DNA of 64,000 nucleotides from an uncultured Bacilli bacterium (GCA_910579455.1 CAJTUT010000006.1:5213-69212); one strand, 5' to 3'. Positions 41,048 through 49,975 are shown, counted from the first letter of the stretch. Translations and numbers: made by a program. Notes: a model not told the origin generated them from the letters alone.

Positions 41048-41416
41048 CTATTTCCCGCCTCTCATTTTTCGATTGGTTATTTTTATAATATATTGTGATA
41101 CTAACCCCGATGTTATCATAACAACAATTGTGGAAATAATCACAATTATAACTATCAAAATCATACTTGACCTATAGAGAAAAAAGGTATCTATAATTCC
41201 CACTGATGCAGGTACAAAAAATAATAACATTATTGATAACAAAAATTCTGAGGTTTCTCTAACCTGTTCTAATTTAACAATTTTCGTTACTAATGAGATA
41301 AAAAACAAGATCATACCATATACGCTTGCAGGTATAGATAGAGGAATTATCTGATTCAAGGCCTCTCCCATAAACGAGAAAATTAAAATTATCATAAGTT
41401 GTTTTATATACTTCAT
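41048..41416 (-). CDS. lrgA: LrgA/CidA-family holin-like protein
   Basis: The 122-aa membrane protein has four hydrophobic helices: about residues 5-22, 29-48, 62-82 and 88-110. Family signatures are PLSIPASVYGMILFF near 24-38 and the LLFFVPASVGIID segment near 65-78. LrgA is the small holin/antiholin-like partner of LrgB. ATG 41416 gives the family N-terminus (MKYIKQLMIILIF); an in-frame upstream ATG at 41464 would add an unlikely basic extension. AAAGGAAG stands about 10 nt upstream. The lrgAB pair interrupts the normal rplQ-ecfA1 neighbourhood. Confidence 0.9.
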   Translation of the reverse strand: MKYIKQLMIILIFSFMGEALNQIIPLSIPASVYGMILFFISLVTKIVKLEQVRETSEFLLSIMLLFFVPASVGIIDTFFLYRSSMILIVIIVIISTIVVMITSGLVSQYIIKITNRKMRGGK

Positions 41417-41603
41417 AAAAATATTTCTTCCTTTCAAAATAATTATTTTTACTCTTTTTATCAACTACTAATCTATCCAAAATTTTTCTAAAACAAGATT
41501 CTGTTCATATTTATCAATAAATTCTTCCTATATAACCACCCTTATTATTTATTTTTAACATTTTATCTCTATGTGAATTGATAATATCTTAATCTTCTAA
41601 AAC

Positions 41604-41647
41604 AAAAAGACTACTATTTGATATAGCAATATGTCTTTTAGTAGTCT
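41604..41647 (-). terminator. terminator of the ribosomal block after rplQ
   Basis: On the minus strand AGACTACTA (41639-41647), a 22-nt loop with its own weak stem, and TAGTAGTCT (41608-41616) form a 9-bp stem followed by TTTTTG. It lies 18 bp after the rplQ stop and ends the S10-spc-alpha transcript. Confidence 0.75.
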
Positions 41648-41664
41648 CCCTTGTATTACCTTAC

Positions 41665-42078
41665 CTATTTTTTAGATTCTTTCTTTTCCTTTTTTGTAGC
41701 ATTTTTCTTTTCTGCAACTTCTTCTTTTTTCTCACTATCCATTAATTTTAAAACAACAAGTAAAGCATCGTCTCCACGTCTCTCATCTAACTTCAAGATT
41801 TGTGTATATCCACCATTACGATTCTGGTAACGTGGTGCTAATTCATTAAATATTTTATCCACAACAGCCTTATCATTGTGTAAGAAAGCTAAAGCTCTTC
41901 TCCTAGAACCCAAGTCGGCTTTTTTACCATAAGTTATCATCTTATCCATAAATTTACGAACTTCTTTTGCCCTAGTAATTGTAGTGGTTATACTTTCATT
42001 GATAACAAGTTGCTTTGTCAAAGTGGCAAGCATACTTCTTCTATGCTTATTATCTCTTCCCAACTTTCTATATGCCAT
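41665..42078 (-). CDS. rplQ: ribosomal protein L17
   Basis: The 137-aa protein lies near the polypeptide exit tunnel. MAYRKLGRDNKHRRSMLATL is the L17 N-terminus, RAKEVRKFMDKMITYGKK follows, and RNGGYTQILKLDERRGDDALL near 97-117 is conserved. A Lys/Glu-rich tail of about 20 residues (SEKKEEVAEKKNATKKEKKE) extends past the usual end near residue 118. It follows rpoA by 19 bp and is the last ribosomal gene before the terminator. Confidence 0.97.
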   Translation of the reverse strand: MAYRKLGRDNKHRRSMLATLTKQLVINESITTTITRAKEVRKFMDKMITYGKKADLGSRRRALAFLHNDKAVVDKIFNELAPRYQNRNGGYTQILKLDERRGDDALLVVLKLMDSEKKEEVAEKKNATKKEKKESKK

Positions 42079-42097
42079 AACTCTTCCTCCTTATATT

Positions 42098-43048
42098 TTA
42101 ATCATCATCACGTAAAACTAATCCCATATCTCTTATTTTGTCTAATACCTCTTTTAGGGATTTTTTACCTAAGTTACGTATTTTCATCATATCGTTTTCA
42201 CTTTTATTTACAAGATCCTGCAAAGTATGAATGCCCGCTCTTTTTAAACAGTTATATGCTCTTACAGAAAAATCCAAATCTTCAATAGAAGTTTCTAAAG
42301 CTTTTACCGCTGGATCCTCTGTCTTTTCAATCATCATTCCAGTTGCATCAGCAATAGAGGATAAATCTGTTAGAACTTCAAAGTGTTCAATTAAGATACG
42401 TGATGCAAGAGCAATAGCTTCCTCCGGTTTAATCGAACCATTTGTCCATACATCCATTGTTAACTTATCATAGCTTTCATCTTGTCCCACACGAGCGCTT
42501 CCAACCTCATAAGATACTCGCTCAATTGGAGAATACAATGAATCAATAGCAATTTCTCCTGCTTTCTTTAAATCATATAACTTTTTATTTTCTTCACTCT
42601 TAACATATCCACGACCATTTGTAACAGTCATTTCCATTACTAAACTTCCACCCTTAGATAAAGTAGCAATTACCTTATCAGGGTTGATTACTTCGATATC
42701 AGCATCATGCTCAATATCTCCTGCTGTTACTTCTCCTTCCTTAGAAACATTAAGACGTACTACTTTAGATTCATTCGAATGATTTCTAAAAACTACACCC
42801 TTTAAATTTAGAATAATAGTTGTAACATCTTCATAAACTCCTTCAATGGTTTGAAACTCATGAAGAACGCCTTCAATTTTAATACTACTAATAGCACTTC
42901 CTGGAAGTGATGATAGCATTACACGCCTCAATGCATTTCCAATTGTAGTACCAAATCCTCTTTCTAATGGTTCTAGTTCAAACTTACCATAGAAATTGCT
43001 TTCTATAGAATCTGTTATTTTATATATTGGTTTTTCAAATTGTAACAT
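42098..43048 (-). CDS. rpoA: RNA polymerase alpha subunit
   Basis: The 316-aa subunit starts assembly of RNA polymerase and contacts UP elements and activators. The N-terminal assembly domain shows FELEPLERGFGTTIGNALRR near residues 21-40; the C-terminal domain (about 245-310) shows LKRAGIHTLQDLVNKSENDMMKIRNLGKKSLKEV with the DNA-binding helix-hairpin-helix. Length is normal for Firmicutes. It lies between rpsK and rplQ as in other Firmicutes. Confidence 0.98.
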   Translation of the reverse strand: MLQFEKPIYKITDSIESNFYGKFELEPLERGFGTTIGNALRRVMLSSLPGSAISSIKIEGVLHEFQTIEGVYEDVTTIILNLKGVVFRNHSNESKVVRLNVSKEGEVTAGDIEHDADIEVINPDKVIATLSKGGSLVMEMTVTNGRGYVKSEENKKLYDLKKAGEIAIDSLYSPIERVSYEVGSARVGQDESYDKLTMDVWTNGSIKPEEAIALASRILIEHFEVLTDLSSIADATGMMIEKTEDPAVKALETSIEDLDFSVRAYNCLKRAGIHTLQDLVNKSENDMMKIRNLGKKSLKEVLDKIRDMGLVLRDDD

Positions 43049-43070
43049 GAATTAACCTCCCTTTATTTAA

Positions 43071-43454
43071 TTAACCACGTGGTCTCTTTGGTGGACGACA
43101 TCCATTATGTGGTATTGGTGTTACATCATTGATTGCAGTAATTTCTAAGCCAGCTGTTTGTAAAGAACGAATTGCAGTTTCTCTTCCTGGACCCAAACCT
43201 TTTACATATACTACTACTTTACGCATACCCATGTCATAAGCAGTTTTTCCAGCGGCCTCTGCAGCCATACCAGCAGCAAATGGAGTTGATTTTTTACTAC
43301 CCTTAAAACCAATAGATCCACTTGAAGCCCAACTAATTACATTTCCAGACTTATCTGTAATAGTAGTAATCGTATTATTGAATGTTGAATGAATGTGTGC
43401 AACACCCTCTGGAACATTCTTTTTTACTTTTTTCTTTCTAGTTTTGTAAGCCAT
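43071..43454 (-). CDS. rpsK: ribosomal protein S11
   Basis: The 127-aa protein is part of the 30S platform at the mRNA exit. Signatures are GVAHIHSTFNNTITTITD near 17-34, SSGSIGFKGSKKSTPFAAGMAAE near 49-71, and the basic C-terminal DVTPIPHNGCRPPKRPRG. It lies between rpsM and rpoA; 23 and 22 bp separate them. Confidence 0.98.
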   Translation of the reverse strand: MAYKTRKKKVKKNVPEGVAHIHSTFNNTITTITDKSGNVISWASSGSIGFKGSKKSTPFAAGMAAEAAGKTAYDMGMRKVVVYVKGLGPGRETAIRSLQTAGLEITAINDVTPIPHNGCRPPKRPRG

Positions 43455-43477
43455 AAGTTTAACCTCCTTTATTTAAT

Positions 43478-43846
43478 TTATACTTTTTTCTTATTTGCTA
43501 CTGTTTTACCTTTACCCTTGCGAGTTCTAGCATTACGATTTGTTCTTTGACCTCTAACAGGCAATCCTTTTTTATGACGAGATCCTTCATAAGAATTAAT
43601 TTCCATTTTTGTCTTGATATTCATATTAATATCACGACGTAGATCTCCCTCAGTTAAATATTTGTTAATTTCGTCACGAAGTTTAATTAATTCATCTTGA
43701 GTTAAATCACCTGTCTTTTTAGTTTCTTCTATACCTGCATCTTTACAAATTTTCTTTGCAAGACTTCTACCAATTCCATAGATATAAGTCAATGATATTA
43801 CGATATGCTTATCATTAGGAATATCTACACCTTTAATACGTGCCAT
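43478..43846 (-). CDS. rpsM: ribosomal protein S13
   Basis: The 122-aa head protein contacts the tRNA and the 50S bridge. MARIKGVDIPNDKHIVISLT is the typical start, with YGIGRSLAKKICKDAGI following, and GSRHKKGLPVRGQRTNRNAR near 92-112 is the conserved C-terminal region. It follows rpmJ by 16 bp. Confidence 0.98.
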   Translation of the reverse strand: MARIKGVDIPNDKHIVISLTYIYGIGRSLAKKICKDAGIEETKKTGDLTQDELIKLRDEINKYLTEGDLRRDINMNIKTKMEINSYEGSRHKKGLPVRGQRTNRNARTRKGKGKTVANKKKV

Positions 43847-43862
43847 TTATCTACACCTCCTA

Positions 43863-43976
43863 TTAACCTTGTCTTTGTTTGTGCTTTGGATTTTCACAAA
43901 TAATTCTTATTTTACCATTGCGTTTTACAATCTTACATTTTTCGCAAATCTTTTTAACTGATGCTTGTACTTTCAT
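43863..43976 (-). CDS. rpmJ: ribosomal protein L36
   Basis: The 37-aa protein begins MKVQASVKKICEKCKIVKRN and ends CENPKHKQRQG. Cys11, Cys14, Cys27 and His32 make the zinc-ribbon form of L36. AGGAAGAGAT precedes the ATG. It sits between infA and rpsM exactly as in other Firmicutes. Confidence 0.95.
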   Translation of the reverse strand: MKVQASVKKICEKCKIVKRNGKIRIICENPKHKQRQG

Positions 43977-43991
43977 TTATATCTCTTCCTT

Positions 43992-44207
43992 TCACTTACG
44001 ATAGGTAATACGCCCACGTGTTAAGTCATATGGTGATAATTCAATCATTACAGTATCCCCTGCTAAGATGCGAATATAGTGCATTCGTATTTTACCAGAA
44101 ACGTGGGCTTCTATAATGTGTCCATTTTCAAGTTGGACTTTGAATTTACCACCAGGTATTATCTCAAGGACTTTACCTTCTACTTCTATTGTATCTTCCT
44201 TAGCCAT
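43992..44207 (-). CDS. infA: translation initiation factor IF-1
   Basis: The 71-aa protein binds the 30S A site during initiation. MAKEDTIEVEGKVLEIIPGG, FKVQLENGHIIEAHVSGKIR and SPYDLTRGRITYRK are invariant IF-1 sections of the OB fold. Two ATGs are adjacent (44210 and 44207); the second gives the standard MAKED start and better spacing from GGAGAG. It follows map closely, and rpmJ is 15 bp downstream. Confidence 0.97.
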   Translation of the reverse strand: MAKEDTIEVEGKVLEIIPGGKFKVQLENGHIIEAHVSGKIRMHYIRILAGDTVMIELSPYDLTRGRITYRK

Positions 44208-44211
44208 CATT

Positions 44212-44958
44212 TCACTCTCCTGTCAAGATTTTATATCCATCCTTAGTTACTACTACAGTATGCTCAAAATGTGCTGCAGGATGGCCGTCTTCTGTTACTA
44301 CTGTCCAGTCATCATCTAATATTTCCACATTAGGACTTCCAGCAGTTAACATAGGCTCTATAGCAATTGTCATTCCCTCTTTTAATCTCACTCCTGTATT
44401 GATAGTTCCATAATTTGGAACATCAGGAGCTTCATGAAGGTTTTGCCCAATGCCATGACCGCATAACTCTTTTACTACTCCTAAATGATGCTCTTTAGCA
44501 AAATTTGAAATAGCATTTCCAATATCTCCAATTCTATTTCCTGGCCTTACCTCTTTCAGACCAATATATAAGGCCTCTTCTGTATATTTCATAAGATGTG
44601 ATTTTTCCTCATCAATATTCCCTATTGCATAACTCCATGCAGAATCACCATGATATCCTTTATAACAAGCACAAATATCAAGCGTTACAATGTCCCCATC
44701 CGCTAAATTTCTATTTCCAGCTATTCCATGAACTATCTCATCATTGATAGAAATACAGATTGAAGCAGGAAAACCTTGATAATTCTTACAAGAAGGGATA
44801 GCTCCTTGATCTCTTATATATTGATCCGCCAAATCATCGATTTTCTTAGTCGTAATTCCAGGCCTTAAAAATGGTTTTAAATATTGATGGGTCTTATAAA
44901 CAATATTACCAGCTATTTTCATGAGTTCTATTTCTCTATTACTTTTCAAAGTAATCAC
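44212..44958 (-). CDS. map: type I methionine aminopeptidase
   Basis: The 248-aa metalloenzyme removes N-terminal Met from new proteins. Metal ligands are visible in VTLDICACYKGYHGDSAWS (two Asp), ELCGHGIGQNLHEAP (His), IAIEPML (Glu) and FEHTVVVT (Glu); CISINDEIVHGI is conserved near 70-81. It overlaps adk by 4 nt, so adk-map are translationally coupled, and infA starts right after it. Confidence 0.97.
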   Translation of the reverse strand: MITLKSNREIELMKIAGNIVYKTHQYLKPFLRPGITTKKIDDLADQYIRDQGAIPSCKNYQGFPASICISINDEIVHGIAGNRNLADGDIVTLDICACYKGYHGDSAWSYAIGNIDEEKSHLMKYTEEALYIGLKEVRPGNRIGDIGNAISNFAKEHHLGVVKELCGHGIGQNLHEAPDVPNYGTINTGVRLKEGMTIAIEPMLTAGSPNVEILDDDWTVVTEDGHPAAHFEHTVVVTKDGYKILTGE

Positions 44959-45620
44959 GATTTATCATCTCCACTAATAATATTATCTATTTGATTAAAT
45001 ACTCCTGAAATAGAATGATTTCCATCTATTTCGTATAATACTCCTTTTTTTCTATAATGATCTATGATAGGACCTATCTTTTCTAAATAGACTTGATACC
45101 TATTTTGAAAAGCCTCTAAATTATCATCTTTTCTTTGATATAATTTTCCTCCACATAAATCACAGGTAGAATTTACCTTAGGAGAATTACTTTCGCTATT
45201 AATGTTATATATAGCTTTACAATTCTCACAGATTCTTCTTCCAGTTATTCGTTTTTCTAATTCCTTTTCTCCTATATTAATTAGAAATACGTATCCTATA
45301 TCATAACCAAGCTTATAAAGAATTCTATCATAAATCTTCGCTTGATCGATATTCCTAGGAAATCCATCGATAATATAACCATTTTTACAATCTTCTTTCC
45401 TTAGTCTTTGTTCAATCAATTGATCAGTTATATCATCCTTTACTAAACCACCATTCGATAAAACCTCAGATACATAATGACCAACTTCACTATTTTCCTT
45501 AGAAATATCTCGTAAAATATCTCCAGTAGAAATATGTGGAATATGGTATTTCTCTACGATTAATTCAGCTTGTGTTCCTTTGCCAGCTGCTGGTGGAGCA
45601 ATAAACATTATATTTTTCAT
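44955..45620 (-). CDS. adk: adenylate kinase
   Basis: The 221-aa enzyme interconverts AMP, ADP and ATP. Its P-loop is APPAAGKGTQ at about 8-17, IIDGFPRN near 81-88 is the core signature, and the lid has RRICENCKAIYN plus TCDLCGGKLYQRKDD, giving four Cys for structural zinc, as in Gram-positive long-form Adk. It overlaps secY and map by 4 nt each. Confidence 0.97.
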   Translation of the reverse strand: MKNIMFIAPPAAGKGTQAELIVEKYHIPHISTGDILRDISKENSEVGHYVSEVLSNGGLVKDDITDQLIEQRLRKEDCKNGYIIDGFPRNIDQAKIYDRILYKLGYDIGYVFLINIGEKELEKRITGRRICENCKAIYNINSESNSPKVNSTCDLCGGKLYQRKDDNLEAFQNRYQVYLEKIGPIIDHYRKKGVLYEIDGNHSISGVFNQIDNIISGDDKS

Positions 45621-46888
45621 TTTCTTCTATAACTCCTCTTATATCCCCTCGCAAGTAGACTACCCTCTAACTGTTTATATGTTTCAAGAGCTACTCCAAC
45701 TACAATTAATAGTCCAGTACCTCCAATGGAAACTGTTGTTGGTAAACTTGTAAAATTAGAAAATATAATCGGGATTCCTGCAATAATCACTAAGAATAAG
45801 GCCCCTAAAACTGTTAATCTAGATAATACTCGACTAACATATTTCTTGGTATCACCACCTGGTCTTACTCCTGGAATATATCCTCCATTATCCTGAAGAT
45901 TTTTTGAAAACTCTTCTGGTTTTAATTGAATAAATGTATAAAAATATGCAAATAAGAATATCAATAATACATATATGATAAACCCTATTGGAGTTGTATA
46001 GGATAAATATTTAGAAACGATCATAGAAAAAGTTTCATTATTAAGAACTTTAGCTAAAATTCCTGGTATTGAGATTAAACTAGATGCAAAGATTACTGGA
46101 ACAACTCCTGCAGTATTAATTTTAATCGGCATAAATGACTGCCCAGCTTTACCAAAAGTTGCCGTTGATTTATTAGCATATTGAATTGGAATTCTTCTTT
46201 CTGACTCTTGAACGAAAATCATACCAATTACAATTGCAAAATAGACAATTACAAATAGAATAAATTTTACAATTCCAAATGTTGTTATTTGTACAGTATC
46301 AAATGTTACTAAATTTTGAAAGGCAGTAACAAACATTTGAGGAAGTGTTGCTATAATACCTGCCATAATAATGAGGCTGATACCATTTCCTACCCCCTTT
46401 TGTGTAATCTGGTCTCCTAACCATAATAAGAATGCCGTACCCGCCGTTAACACAGTTGCAATATATAAATACTCCATTGGATCTCCACTTTTACCAATGA
46501 ATGAGAAAGCAAAAGCATACCCTTCAATAAATGCAAAAGCAATACCAATATATCTAGTAATTTGATTAATTTTTTGACGACCTGTTGGTCCTTGTTTACT
46601 TAATTCTGCAAAATACGGAATAATATCCATTTGTAATAATTGCACAATGATAGATGCAGTAATATAAGGCATAACTCCCAATGCGAAGATTGAAAAATTC
46701 CTTAGAGCTCCTCCACCCATCGTATTAAGCAATTCTAAAAAACCTAGATTACTTGATAAATCTTCAGTGCCTGGAACTCTTATCGATATCCCTAGAATAA
46801 AGATTAGTAAAGATACAAGTGTAAAATAAATTCTATGTCTTAAATCTTTATTAGTTGAAGTAAATAATTGCTTCATAGTTTTAAACAC
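45617..46888 (-). CDS. secY: protein translocase subunit SecY
   Basis: The 423-aa channel protein has ten membrane helices and forms the Sec export pore. Signatures are IFALGVMPYITASIIVQLL near 65-84, GNGISLIIMAGI near 168-179, and RVLSRLTVLGALFL near 352-365 in the C-terminal loop region. It lies between rplO and adk; rplO ends 1 bp before, and adk overlaps by 4 nt. Confidence 0.97.
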   Translation of the reverse strand: MFKTMKQLFTSTNKDLRHRIYFTLVSLLIFILGISIRVPGTEDLSSNLGFLELLNTMGGGALRNFSIFALGVMPYITASIIVQLLQMDIIPYFAELSKQGPTGRQKINQITRYIGIAFAFIEGYAFAFSFIGKSGDPMEYLYIATVLTAGTAFLLWLGDQITQKGVGNGISLIIMAGIIATLPQMFVTAFQNLVTFDTVQITTFGIVKFILFVIVYFAIVIGMIFVQESERRIPIQYANKSTATFGKAGQSFMPIKINTAGVVPVIFASSLISIPGILAKVLNNETFSMIVSKYLSYTTPIGFIIYVLLIFLFAYFYTFIQLKPEEFSKNLQDNGGYIPGVRPGGDTKKYVSRVLSRLTVLGALFLVIIAGIPIIFSNFTSLPTTVSIGGTGLLIVVGVALETYKQLEGSLLARGYKRSYRRK

Positions 46889-46889
46889 A

Positions 46890-47333
46890 CTAGATCACCT
46901 CAGCTTTACTTCCTGAGACCTTAATCTTTTCTAATGCACTAGATGAAAATTTATGAGCTTGAATAGTTAACTTTTTATTCAAAGTTCCATTTCCTAGTAT
47001 CTTAATTCCATTTAACTGTTTTTTTACAATTCCTTTTTCTTTTAATAAAGCTGGTGTAACAACAGTTCCATCATCAAATATATTTAAATCTGAAACATTG
47101 ATCACAGCATATTCCTTTTTAAACAAGGCATTTGAAAATCCTCTTTTTGGCAATCTTCTATAAAGTGGCAATTGTCCTCCCTCAAATACTGGATTGATAC
47201 TACCTCCACTACGTGATTTTTGTCCCTTTTGACCACGACCACAAGTCTTTCCAAGTCCACTTCCTGGTCCACGTCCTACACGTTTTTTCCTTTGTTTAGC
47301 ACCGATATTTTTCTCTAATTCATGTAATTTCAT
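46890..47333 (-). CDS. rplO: ribosomal protein L15
   Basis: The 147-aa protein shows the glycine/basic N-terminus KKRVGRGPGSGLGKTCGRGQ and the GGQLPLYRRLPKRGFSN segment that define L15. The start codon shares one base with the rpsE stop at 47333, so nothing lies between them: the rpmD (L30) gene usually found at this point is missing. Confidence 0.97.
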   Translation of the reverse strand: MKLHELEKNIGAKQRKKRVGRGPGSGLGKTCGRGQKGQKSRSGGSINPVFEGGQLPLYRRLPKRGFSNALFKKEYAVINVSDLNIFDDGTVVTPALLKEKGIVKKQLNGIKILGNGTLNKKLTIQAHKFSSSALEKIKVSGSKAEVI

Positions 47334-47842
47334 TATCCTAATATCTCCTCTACTGTCTTACCACGTAATCTTGCTACTTCCTCTGGTGTTTTAATAGATG
47401 TAAGTGCATTTAACGCAGCTCTAGCCATATTTAATTTTGTTCTTGCTCCAAGGGACTTTGAAACAATATCACGAACTCCTGCTAATTCAAGAACAGCACG
47501 AACAGATCCTCCAGCAATTACTCCAGTACCAGCAGCAGCAGGTTTAATAATAACTCTAGCGGCTCCACTAGTTCCAACAGCTTCATGAGCAACTGTTCTT
47601 CCATCAATTAAAGGTATTCTAACCAAATTTTTATTAGCATCTTGAATTGCTTTTTTAATTGCATCAGGTACTTCATTGGCCTTTCCAATACCTAATCCAA
47701 CACGACCTTTATGGTCTCCGACAACAACAATAGCAGAGAATCTTCTTTGACGTCCACCTTTGTTAACTTTAACAACGCTTTTTATTTCAATGACTAACTC
47801 TTCTAAAGCCTTGTCTTTACCTTCTTGTGCTCTTTTTTTCAT
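47333..47842 (-). CDS. rpsE: ribosomal protein S5
   Basis: The 169-aa protein functions in decoding accuracy and mRNA helicase activity of the 30S. Signatures are GGRQRRFSAIVVVGDHKGRV near 30-49, GKANEVPDAIKKAI and AGGSVRAVLELAGVRDIVSKSLG near 110-132. It ends at the first base of rplO without L30 between them. The upstream neighbour is rplR, 9 bp away. Confidence 0.98.
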   Translation of the reverse strand: MKKRAQEGKDKALEELVIEIKSVVKVNKGGRQRRFSAIVVVGDHKGRVGLGIGKANEVPDAIKKAIQDANKNLVRIPLIDGRTVAHEAVGTSGAARVIIKPAAAGTGVIAGGSVRAVLELAGVRDIVSKSLGARTKLNMARAALNALTSIKTPEEVARLRGKTVEEILG

Positions 47843-47851
47843 AATACCCTC

Positions 47852-48214
47852 CTAGAATTCTAATCCATTTTCACGTGCAGCATCTGCTAATGCTTTCACA
47901 CGTCCATGATAAAGGTATCCTCCTCTATCAAATACTACTTTTGTAATCTTTTTCTTTGAAGCTTTTTTTGCAATTTCTGCTCCAACAACTTTAGCTGCTT
48001 CAATATTGCTTCCATTTTTAAGTTTTAAACTTTTATCGAGTGATGAAGCAGAACAAAGAGTAGTTTTAGCCTCGTCATCTATTATTTGTGCATAGATTCC
48101 AGTATTTGAACGAAAAACACATAATCTTGGTATTTCTGTTGTACCACTAATCTTAGAACGAATTCTTTCATGACGTACAACACGCATACTATTACGAGAT
48201 TCTTTTTTTATCAT
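47852..48214 (-). CDS. rplR: ribosomal protein L18
   Basis: The 120-aa protein binds 5S rRNA. RHERIRSKISGTTEIPRLCV near 14-33 and VVFDRGGYLYHGRVKALADAARENGLEF at the C-terminus are L18 hallmarks. It lies between rplF and rpsE in the normal spc order. Confidence 0.98.
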   Translation of the reverse strand: MIKKESRNSMRVVRHERIRSKISGTTEIPRLCVFRSNTGIYAQIIDDEAKTTLCSASSLDKSLKLKNGSNIEAAKVVGAEIAKKASKKKITKVVFDRGGYLYHGRVKALADAARENGLEF

Positions 48215-48237
48215 CTTATTTTCTCCCTTCTACTTAC

Positions 48238-48768
48238 TTATGCAGCTTTCTTTCCTTCTTTACGACGAACATGTTCATCCTTGTAACGAATACCTTTTCC
48301 CTTATATGGTTCTGGTTTTCTTACTTTTCTTATATTAGCAGCAAATTCACCCACTAATACTTTATCAATTCCTTTTACTGTAATTTCAGTATTTCCATTT
48401 GCTTCTACTGTTAATCCTTCTGGAATATCCATTTCTACTGGATGAGAATATCCAGCATTAATGATTAATTTTTTTCCCTGGACATTAAAACGATATCCTA
48501 CACCAATAATTTCTAATATCTTTTCATAACCTTTAGTTACACCATGAATCATATTTGTGATTAAGGAATTCATTGTTCCATGCATTGCTTTTGCAGATTC
48601 ACATTTACGACTTAAAGTGATCTCATTATTTTCTTGTTTCATGGTAATATCTTTTAACATTACTTGCTTTAGCATCCCCTTAGGTCCTTTTACAACTACT
48701 TCATTATCCTCTAAAGTAACAGTAACTCCTTCAGGAACTTCAATAATACGTTTTCCAATACGACTCAC
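48238..48768 (-). CDS. rplF: ribosomal protein L6
   Basis: The 176-aa protein sits near the factor-binding centre of 50S. MSRIGKRIIEVPEGVTVTLE is the usual start, GPKGML near 30, and the last section PEPYKGKGIRYKDEHVRRKEGKKA is diagnostic. 23 bp separate it from rplR, and 27 from rpsH. Confidence 0.98.
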   Translation of the reverse strand: MSRIGKRIIEVPEGVTVTLEDNEVVVKGPKGMLKQVMLKDITMKQENNEITLSRKCESAKAMHGTMNSLITNMIHGVTKGYEKILEIIGVGYRFNVQGKKLIINAGYSHPVEMDIPEGLTVEANGNTEITVKGIDKVLVGEFAANIRKVRKPEPYKGKGIRYKDEHVRRKEGKKAA

Positions 48769-48795
48769 AAAAACACCTCCTTATATTTTATTGTT

Positions 48796-49197
48796 CTACC
48801 AAATATAAGCTAGAACTTCCCCACCTATATTTTGCTTACGAGCTTCTTTATCTGTCATAATCCCTTTAGATGTAGAAATAATTGCAATTCCTAATCCATT
48901 CAACACTTTAGGAATTTCATCATTTTTCGCATATACACGAAGTCCTGGTTTGGAAATTCTCTTAAGTCCAGTGATTACTCTCTCACGTTTATCAGTATAT
49001 TTTAAAGTTAAAAATAGAGTTCCTTGAACATTATCCTTTTCTAATTTATAATCCTCAATAAATCCTTCTTCTTTTAAAATTCTTGCGATTTCGCTTTTTA
49101 AATTAGAAGCAGGAACCTTTACTTGTTCATAACGCATTTGGTTTGCATTACGAATGCGTGTTAACATATCTGCAATGGTATCTGTTACTACTGCCAT
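48796..49197 (-). CDS. rpsH: ribosomal protein S8
   Basis: The 133-aa protein binds helix 21 of 16S rRNA and in some bacteria represses the spc operon. VVTDTIADMLTRIRNANQMR opens the protein, and STSKGIMTDKEARKQNIGGE near 106-125 is the S8 signature. ATG 49197, 9 nt after AAGGAGG, is the better start than an upstream in-frame codon at 49218 that overlaps the rpsN stop. Confidence 0.97.
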   Translation of the reverse strand: MAVVTDTIADMLTRIRNANQMRYEQVKVPASNLKSEIARILKEEGFIEDYKLEKDNVQGTLFLTLKYTDKRERVITGLKRISKPGLRVYAKNDEIPKVLNGLGIAIISTSKGIMTDKEARKQNIGGEVLAYIW

Positions 49198-49218
49198 AAT
49201 TTGTATCCTCCTTTCCAA

Positions 49219-49404
49219 TTACCAACTTGATTTTTTAATTCCTGGTATTTGTCCTTTATAAGCTAATTCACGAAAGCAAATACGACATATACCAAATTTA
49301 CTCATAACTGCATGTGGTCTTCCACACCTTGAGCATCTAGTATATTCACGAACTTTAAACTTTTGTGGTCTACTAGCTTTTACTTTCATACTTTTCTTTG
49401 CCAT
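49219..49404 (-). CDS. rpsN: ribosomal protein S14, zinc form
   Basis: The 61-aa protein is the short zinc-binding (type Z) S14: CSRCGRPHAVMSKFGICRIC carries two CxxC pairs. The end KGQIPGIKKSSW is typical. It lies between rplE and rpsH as in Firmicutes. The zinc-free paralogue is not seen in this window. Confidence 0.97.
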   Translation of the reverse strand: MAKKSMKVKASRPQKFKVREYTRCSRCGRPHAVMSKFGICRICFRELAYKGQIPGIKKSSW

Positions 49405-49417
49405 TCTTACCCTCCAA

Positions 49418-49957
49418 TTACTTTCTAAAAGGAATTCCTAGTCCATTTAATAAGTCAAATGCCTCTTCATTCGTCTTAGCTGTAGTTACGAATACAATAT
49501 CCATACCACGAACCTTAACTATTTCATCATATTCTATTTCTGAAAAAATCAATTGTTCCTTAATTCCCATTGTATAATTTCCTCTACCATCAAATGCACG
49601 AGGAGATACTCCTCTAAAATCACGTACTTGTGGTAAAGCAATGGAAATTAATTTATCCATAAAGGTATACATAGCCTCACCTCTTAGTGTGACCTTGCAT
49701 CCAATAGATTGACCTTCTCTTACCTTGAATCCTGCAATTGATTTTCTTGCCTTTGTAATCACTGGCTTTTGACCAGAAATCTTCTCTAAATCTGCTACAG
49801 CAGCATCCAATAATTTAGAATTTGTAGTGGCATCTCCAACACCCATATTAATTACAATTTTTTCTAATTTTGGAGCCTCCATTATTGACTTATAATTATG
49901 TTGACCCATTAAATTTGGAATTACTTCATTTAAGTATTTTTCTTTTAGGCGGTTCAT
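49418..49957 (-). CDS. rplE: ribosomal protein L5
   Basis: The 179-aa protein binds 5S rRNA and P-site tRNA. Typical parts are PKLEKIVINMGVGDATTNSK near 30-49, KPVITKARKSIAGFKVREG near 75-93, and GNYTMGIKEQLIFSEI near 128-143. It is 18 bp after rplX. Confidence 0.98.
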   Translation of the reverse strand: MNRLKEKYLNEVIPNLMGQHNYKSIMEAPKLEKIVINMGVGDATTNSKLLDAAVADLEKISGQKPVITKARKSIAGFKVREGQSIGCKVTLRGEAMYTFMDKLISIALPQVRDFRGVSPRAFDGRGNYTMGIKEQLIFSEIEYDEIVKVRGMDIVFVTTAKTNEEAFDLLNGLGIPFRK

Positions 49958-49975
49958 AAGTTACCCTCCTTTCAA

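Noticed and set aside
41274..41480. Minus-strand 68-aa ORF in another frame of lrgA
   Set aside because: Overlaps lrgA, which matches its family fully; no independent support.
42010..42288. Plus-strand ORF of 92 aa over rplQ/rpoA
   Set aside because: Antisense to two certain genes; no protein-like features.
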